7,560 bases of DNA from an uncultured Thiotrichaceae bacterium (GTDB lineage: Bacteria; Pseudomonadota; Gammaproteobacteria; Thiotrichales; Thiotrichaceae), in NCBI GenBank assembly GCA_902727945.1, contig CACVAV010000129.1, positions 1 through 7,560 of the forward strand, written 5' to 3'. The position numbers and the translations under genes are program-made. Below the pieces are notes generated by a model. That model was not told where the DNA came from. It made no database searches and saw only the letters and a program-made list of their open reading frames with translations. Positions 4,685-7,560 of this stretch are shown piece after piece (the first letter of the stretch is position 1; each line of letters opens with the position of its first letter).

Positions 4685-5407
4685 CTATTTTTCCTTAACA
4701 AAATGCATCATATAATTGACATCAACATCTTTAGTGATGCGGTAACTCTGGAACAGGGGATTATAGCTTAACCCACTGATATTTTTAAGATCTAGTTCAT
4801 TCTTACGAGCGGCTTGTTCCAGCTCTGAGGGGCGGATGAATTTACCATACTCGTGCGTGCCTTTGGGTAACATGTTTAATAAATACTCTGCACCAACAAT
4901 GGCTAGCATAAAAGCTTTCGGGTTCCGGTTCAGTGTTGAGAAGAACACATGGCCCTCGGGCTTCACCAGTGTTGAACAGGCCTGAATAACGGCCTCGGGG
5001 TCAGGCACATGTTCCAGCATTTCCATACAGGTCACCACATCAAATTGCCCGGGCATTTCAGCGGCCAGTTCTTCAGCCGTAATATTCCGGTAATCCATTT
5101 CAATGCCGGTTTCCAAAGCGTGAAGTGTGGCGACTGATAAAGGTGTTTCACCTAAATCAATACCGGTGACTTCAGCGCCTCTGTGTGCCATGCTTTCAGC
5201 TAAAATTCCGCCGCCACAACCGACATCCAATACTTTTTTGCCCCGGATTCCGGCGCACCCGTCAATATAATTCAGTCGTAACGGGTTGATTTCGTGCAAT
5301 GGTTTAAACTCACTGTCCATATCCCACCAACGATGTGCAATTTCCTCAAACTTGCGGATTTCATTGGGGTCGACATTTCTAATGGTGTTCTCTGCTAGTT
5401 CAGTCAT
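4685..5407 (-). CDS. ubiG: Ubiquinone biosynthesis O-methyltransferase UbiG
   Basis: UbiG performs both SAM-dependent O-methylations of the ubiquinone ring (2-polyprenyl-6-hydroxyphenol methylase and 3-demethylubiquinol 3-O-methyltransferase). The 240 residues align with E. coli UbiG (240) along nearly the whole length. The N-terminal signature is EIAHRWWDMDSEFKPLHEIN (22-41). SAM-binding motif I is VLDVGCGGGILAESMA (59-74), with the acidic ribose-binding residue in TGIDLG (81-86). The post-I motifs are FDVVTCMEMLEHVPDP (122-137) and FFSTLNRN (155-162). The C-terminus VDVNYMMHF (228-236) is also typical. The segment around 165-187, which in E. coli mediates membrane-lipid contact, is conserved in character. 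The start overlaps the end of the deaminase gene by 8 nt, with GGAG at 5418-5415. Two bases separate its stop from the lipoprotein start. Confidence 0.97.
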   Translation of the reverse strand: MTELAENTIRNVDPNEIRKFEEIAHRWWDMDSEFKPLHEINPLRLNYIDGCAGIRGKKVLDVGCGGGILAESMAHRGAEVTGIDLGETPLSVATLHALETGIEMDYRNITAEELAAEMPGQFDVVTCMEMLEHVPDPEAVIQACSTLVKPEGHVFFSTLNRNPKAFMLAIVGAEYLLNMLPKGTHEYGKFIRPSELEQAARKNELDLKNISGLSYNPLFQSYRITKDVDVNYMMHFVKEK

Positions 5408-6749
5408 TGCCGTTCTCCGTAGGTGTGGTGTGTGTTCCGAAGGTCGCGATTTTAGCCTGCCATGTTTTTGCAGTAGTGACCAAGGCTTCAGAATCCAGGG
5501 TGGTCAGTTGGCGATTTTCCATTAATAAACGCCCGTTTACCCAACTATGTGTTACCTGATTACGGCTGGTGCAGTAAACCAGATGCGAAACCGGATCATA
5601 TAAAGGTTGTGATTCCAAACCACTCAGATCCATGGCTATCAAGTCAGCTGATTTCCCGGTCTCCAATGAACCGGTCACATGATCCAGTCCTAAAGCCTTT
5701 GCGCCATTAATGGTTGCCATGCGCAAAGCCTGTTTTGCGGGTATAGCGGTGGCATCGCCGGAAAAACCTTTACCAATCAATGCGGCGGTGCGCATTTCGC
5801 CCAGCATGTCGAGGTCATTGTTGCTGGCGTTACCGTCTGTGCCCAGTGCTACATTAACACCGGCTTCAAGTAATTTAGCGACGGGACAAAAGCCGCTGGC
5901 CAGCTTCATATTGGATTCGGGGCAGTGAATGACGTGAGTGTTTTTTTCCGCCAATAATACAATTTCATCGTCCTGTAGTTGCGTCATGTGCACGGCAAGA
6001 AAATGTTTGTCCAGCAGGCCCAGTTTGTTCAGGCGTGACAGGGGGCGCTCACCACCATTTTCAGTGGCCTGCATGATTTCAAAAGCTGTTTCATGCACAT
6101 GCATATGAATAGGCGCAGTCAGCTCACCGGCCAGCCTGCCTGCTTCTTTTAATGGTTCATCTGACACAGTATAAGGTGCATGCGGGGCCAGTAAGGTGCT
6201 GATAGTCGGGTGATCTGCACAATAGTCATTGAGCGCCCGACCTTTTTGAAAATACTCATCCGGTGATTGAGCATAAGCCGTAGGGAAATCAACCAGAATC
6301 ATACCTAATGTGGCGCGGATACCGCTTTCCTCAACGGCTTTGGCGGCTGCTTCAGGAAAGAAGTACATATCATTGAAGCAGGTGGTACCGGAACGTAACA
6401 TTTCCGCAATCGCCAGTTTAGTGCCGTCATAAACAAAATCAGCGTCTGCCCATTGGCCTTCGGCAGGCCAGATATGTTCTTCCAGCCATTCCATCAAGGG
6501 CAAATCATCAGCCAGGCCTTTTAGTAGCGACATAGCTGCGTGCGTATGCGCATTAATCAGGCCGGGTAGCAGGGCTTGTTGTTCCAGGTGAGTATATTGT
6601 TCCGCCTGATATTTTTGTTTCGCGGCAGCTATCGGCAATATATCAATGATGGTGCCATCCTGAATGGCGATGGCATGGTTTTTCAGAACCCGGTCATCCT
6701 GGTCGACGGTTAATAGCCAGCTGGCACTAATTAAATGTTTAATTTTCAT
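5400..6749 (-). CDS. mtaD: TRZ/ATZ-family amidohydrolase, 5-methylthioadenosine/S-adenosylhomocysteine deaminase
   Basis: This 449-residue enzyme is of the amidohydrolase superfamily and probably converts MTA (and SAH) to the inosine forms with release of ammonia. Visible active-site elements are LLPGLINAHTHAAMSLLKG (60-78) with metal ligands His68 and His70, IWPAEGQW (93-100) with Glu97 at the position of a substrate-contacting Glu in characterised MTA/SAH deaminases, LAPHAPYTVS (187-196) with His190, HMHVHE (215-220) with a metal His and catalytic Glu220, VIHCPESN (273-280) with His275, and GTDGNASNNDLD (303-314) with metal-binding Asp305. The composite beta-sandwich domain (about 1-60 and 365-410) is present. 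Pseudomonas aeruginosa has the same gene (PA3170, an MTA deaminase) between ubiG and mtnA, strongly supporting the substrate. No Shine-Dalgarno precedes the ATG at 6749, yet homologous sequence begins right there. Guanine or chlorohydrolase activities are less likely alternatives. Confidence 0.88.
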   Translation of the reverse strand: MKIKHLISASWLLTVDQDDRVLKNHAIAIQDGTIIDILPIAAAKQKYQAEQYTHLEQQALLPGLINAHTHAAMSLLKGLADDLPLMEWLEEHIWPAEGQWADADFVYDGTKLAIAEMLRSGTTCFNDMYFFPEAAAKAVEESGIRATLGMILVDFPTAYAQSPDEYFQKGRALNDYCADHPTISTLLAPHAPYTVSDEPLKEAGRLAGELTAPIHMHVHETAFEIMQATENGGERPLSRLNKLGLLDKHFLAVHMTQLQDDEIVLLAEKNTHVIHCPESNMKLASGFCPVAKLLEAGVNVALGTDGNASNNDLDMLGEMRTAALIGKGFSGDATAIPAKQALRMATINGAKALGLDHVTGSLETGKSADLIAMDLSGLESQPLYDPVSHLVYCTSRNQVTHSWVNGRLLMENRQLTTLDSEALVTTAKTWQAKIATFGTHTTPTENGND

Positions 6750-6808
6750 AGGAATGTTGTAAAATTACCGCTTATTTGTTTAGTTTCAATTAAGGTTTTT
6801 GATACATT
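6750..6808. promoter_or_regulatory. Divergent mtaD-mtnA promoter region
   Basis: These 59 AT-rich bases must start both the leftward deaminase-ubiG operon and rightward mtnA. On the minus strand, TTGAAA (6789-6784), 16 nt, then TAATTT (6767-6762) is a plausible sigma-70 promoter that would start transcription within roughly 10 nt of the deaminase ATG. For mtnA only weak matches are seen (TTGTAA at 6757-6762 without a good -10). Its only ribosome-binding sequence is AAGG at 6792-6795, 13 nt from the start. The short gap implies the two directions share control sequence. Confidence 0.45.
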
Positions 6809-7560
6809 ATGAGCCAACACGACTCAGTCAGGGCAGTTGAGTGGAATGATAACCACCTCGTCTTGCTCGATCAGCGCAAATTACCACATGTTGAAAAATA
6901 TATTCAGCTTTTCAATGCAGAAGATATAGCCGAAGCCATCACCAATATGGTAGTTCGTGGTGCACCGGCTATTGGAATTACCGCAGCCTATGCGATGGTA
7001 TTAGCTGCCCGGAAGGCTTTTAATCAGTATCCGCAGGACTGGCGAAAACGCCTTATCAGTGACTACGAAATCTTACTGGCCTCCCGTCCTACGGCCATTA
7101 ATCTTAAGTGGGCGCTGAGGCTTATGATGCGCGAGATTGACAGGGTTGAGGACAGTAATGATCCGATCGGTCAGCTACTCACTTTCGCACAGGCCATCCA
7201 CCGTGATGACATTGAGGCGAATTATCGCATGGGCCGGTTGGGTAGCGCACTTATCGACACGACGCATGGCGTCATTACGCATTGTAATACCGGTTCACTG
7301 GCCACCGGCGGCTACGGTACCGCGTTGGGTGTTATTCGCAGTGCGTATGCTGATAAACGTATTGAACATGTTTATGCCGATGAAACCCGGCCATGGTGGC
7401 AGGGTTCGCGCCTGACCGCCTGGGAATTAATGAAAGATCAGATTCCGGTTCACCTGCTGTGTGATGGTGCAGCGGCTCATTTGATGCAACAAAAGAAAGC
7501 TTCATGGGCAATTGTTGGCTCTGACCGCATTGCGGCTAATGGTGATGTGGCGAATAAGAT
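6809..7560 (+). CDS. mtnA: S-methyl-5-thioribose-1-phosphate isomerase MtnA, 3' end beyond window
   Basis: MtnA isomerises 5-methylthioribose-1-phosphate to 5-methylthioribulose-1-phosphate in the methionine salvage pathway. Translation from the ATG at 6809 gives 250 complete codons before the window ends; the family is about 340-370 residues, so roughly a quarter to a third is missing. The eIF-2B-alpha-like isomerase fold shows SVRAVEWNDNHLVLLDQRKL (6-25), MVVRGAPAIGITAAYA (47-62) with the phosphate-binding RGAPAIG, VITHCNTGSLATGGYGTALG (155-174) with the catalytic Cys159, ADETRPWWQGSRLTAWEL (190-207), and SDRIAANGDVANK (238-250) with the catalytic Asp239. It is divergent from the MTA deaminase gene, with 59 nt between them. 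No frameshift or stop is seen in the visible part. Confidence 0.96.
   Translation, partial: MSQHDSVRAVEWNDNHLVLLDQRKLPHVEKYIQLFNAEDIAEAITNMVVRGAPAIGITAAYAMVLAARKAFNQYPQDWRKRLISDYEILLASRPTAINLKWALRLMMREIDRVEDSNDPIGQLLTFAQAIHRDDIEANYRMGRLGSALIDTTHGVITHCNTGSLATGGYGTALGVIRSAYADKRIEHVYADETRPWWQGSRLTAWELMKDQIPVHLLCDGAAAHLMQQKKASWAIVGSDRIAANGDVANK

Noticed and set aside
5286..5928. Plus-strand ORFs opposite ubiG and the deaminase gene
   Set aside because: Both are antisense to highly conserved enzymes and carry no independent start signals.
7137..7415. Plus-strand 92-codon ORF inside mtnA
   Set aside because: It is out of frame with mtnA, whose catalytic motifs run unbroken through the same bases.

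Overview
The window reads as ordinary chromosomal DNA of a gammaproteobacterium with moderate GC. The evidence is a divergent nadB/rpoE pair, the gene order rpoE-rseA-rseB-rseC, a ubiG gene whose product closely resembles E. coli UbiG, and a ubiG/MTA-deaminase/mtnA neighbourhood like that of Pseudomonas. I cannot name the genus. The gene content is neither enterobacterial (no lepA after rseC) nor strictly pseudomonad (no mucD after rseC, no mupP after ubiG), so another gammaproteobacterial lineage is likely.

Layout. Bases 1-38 hold the first codons of nadB on the minus strand. A 194-bp intergenic region separates it from the plus-strand operon rpoE (233-808), rseA (845-1561), rseB (1558-2448) and rseC (2501-2986). 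This is the envelope-stress sigma factor, its membrane anti-sigma factor, the periplasmic protector of the anti-sigma factor, and a small redox/stress membrane protein. A perfect hairpin at 3022-3046 lies between rseC and the convergent minus-strand pair made of an 81-codon acidic protein gene (3686-3931) and a CoA-pyrophosphatase-like NUDIX hydrolase gene (3072-3680). A strong bidirectional terminator (3978-4003) separates that pair from a second, tightly packed minus-strand operon. Its genes, in transcription order, are an MTA/SAH-type deaminase (5400-6749), ubiG (4685-5407) and a lipoprotein with a transglutaminase-like Cys/His/Asp arrangement (4059-4682). Divergent from this operon, mtnA starts at 6809 and runs off the right edge.

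Functional themes. The left half is sigma-E envelope-stress control. The right half handles by-products of S-adenosylmethionine: UbiG consumes SAM and releases SAH, the deaminase acts on MTA and probably SAH, and MtnA is the methylthioribose-1-phosphate isomerase of methionine salvage. The deaminase next to mtnA suggests the methylthioinosine route known in Pseudomonas aeruginosa, in which MTA is deaminated before phosphorolysis.

I found no mobile element, CRISPR array, tRNA, rRNA or convincing riboswitch. The less explained items are the acidic 81-aa protein coupled to the NUDIX gene, the Cys/His/Asp lipoprotein in the ubiG operon, a shortened RseB with an added cysteine pair, a near-perfect 17-bp palindrome beside a good -10 box at 4036-4059, and small signals in the rpoE leader. 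I see no clear sign of an undescribed multi-gene system.
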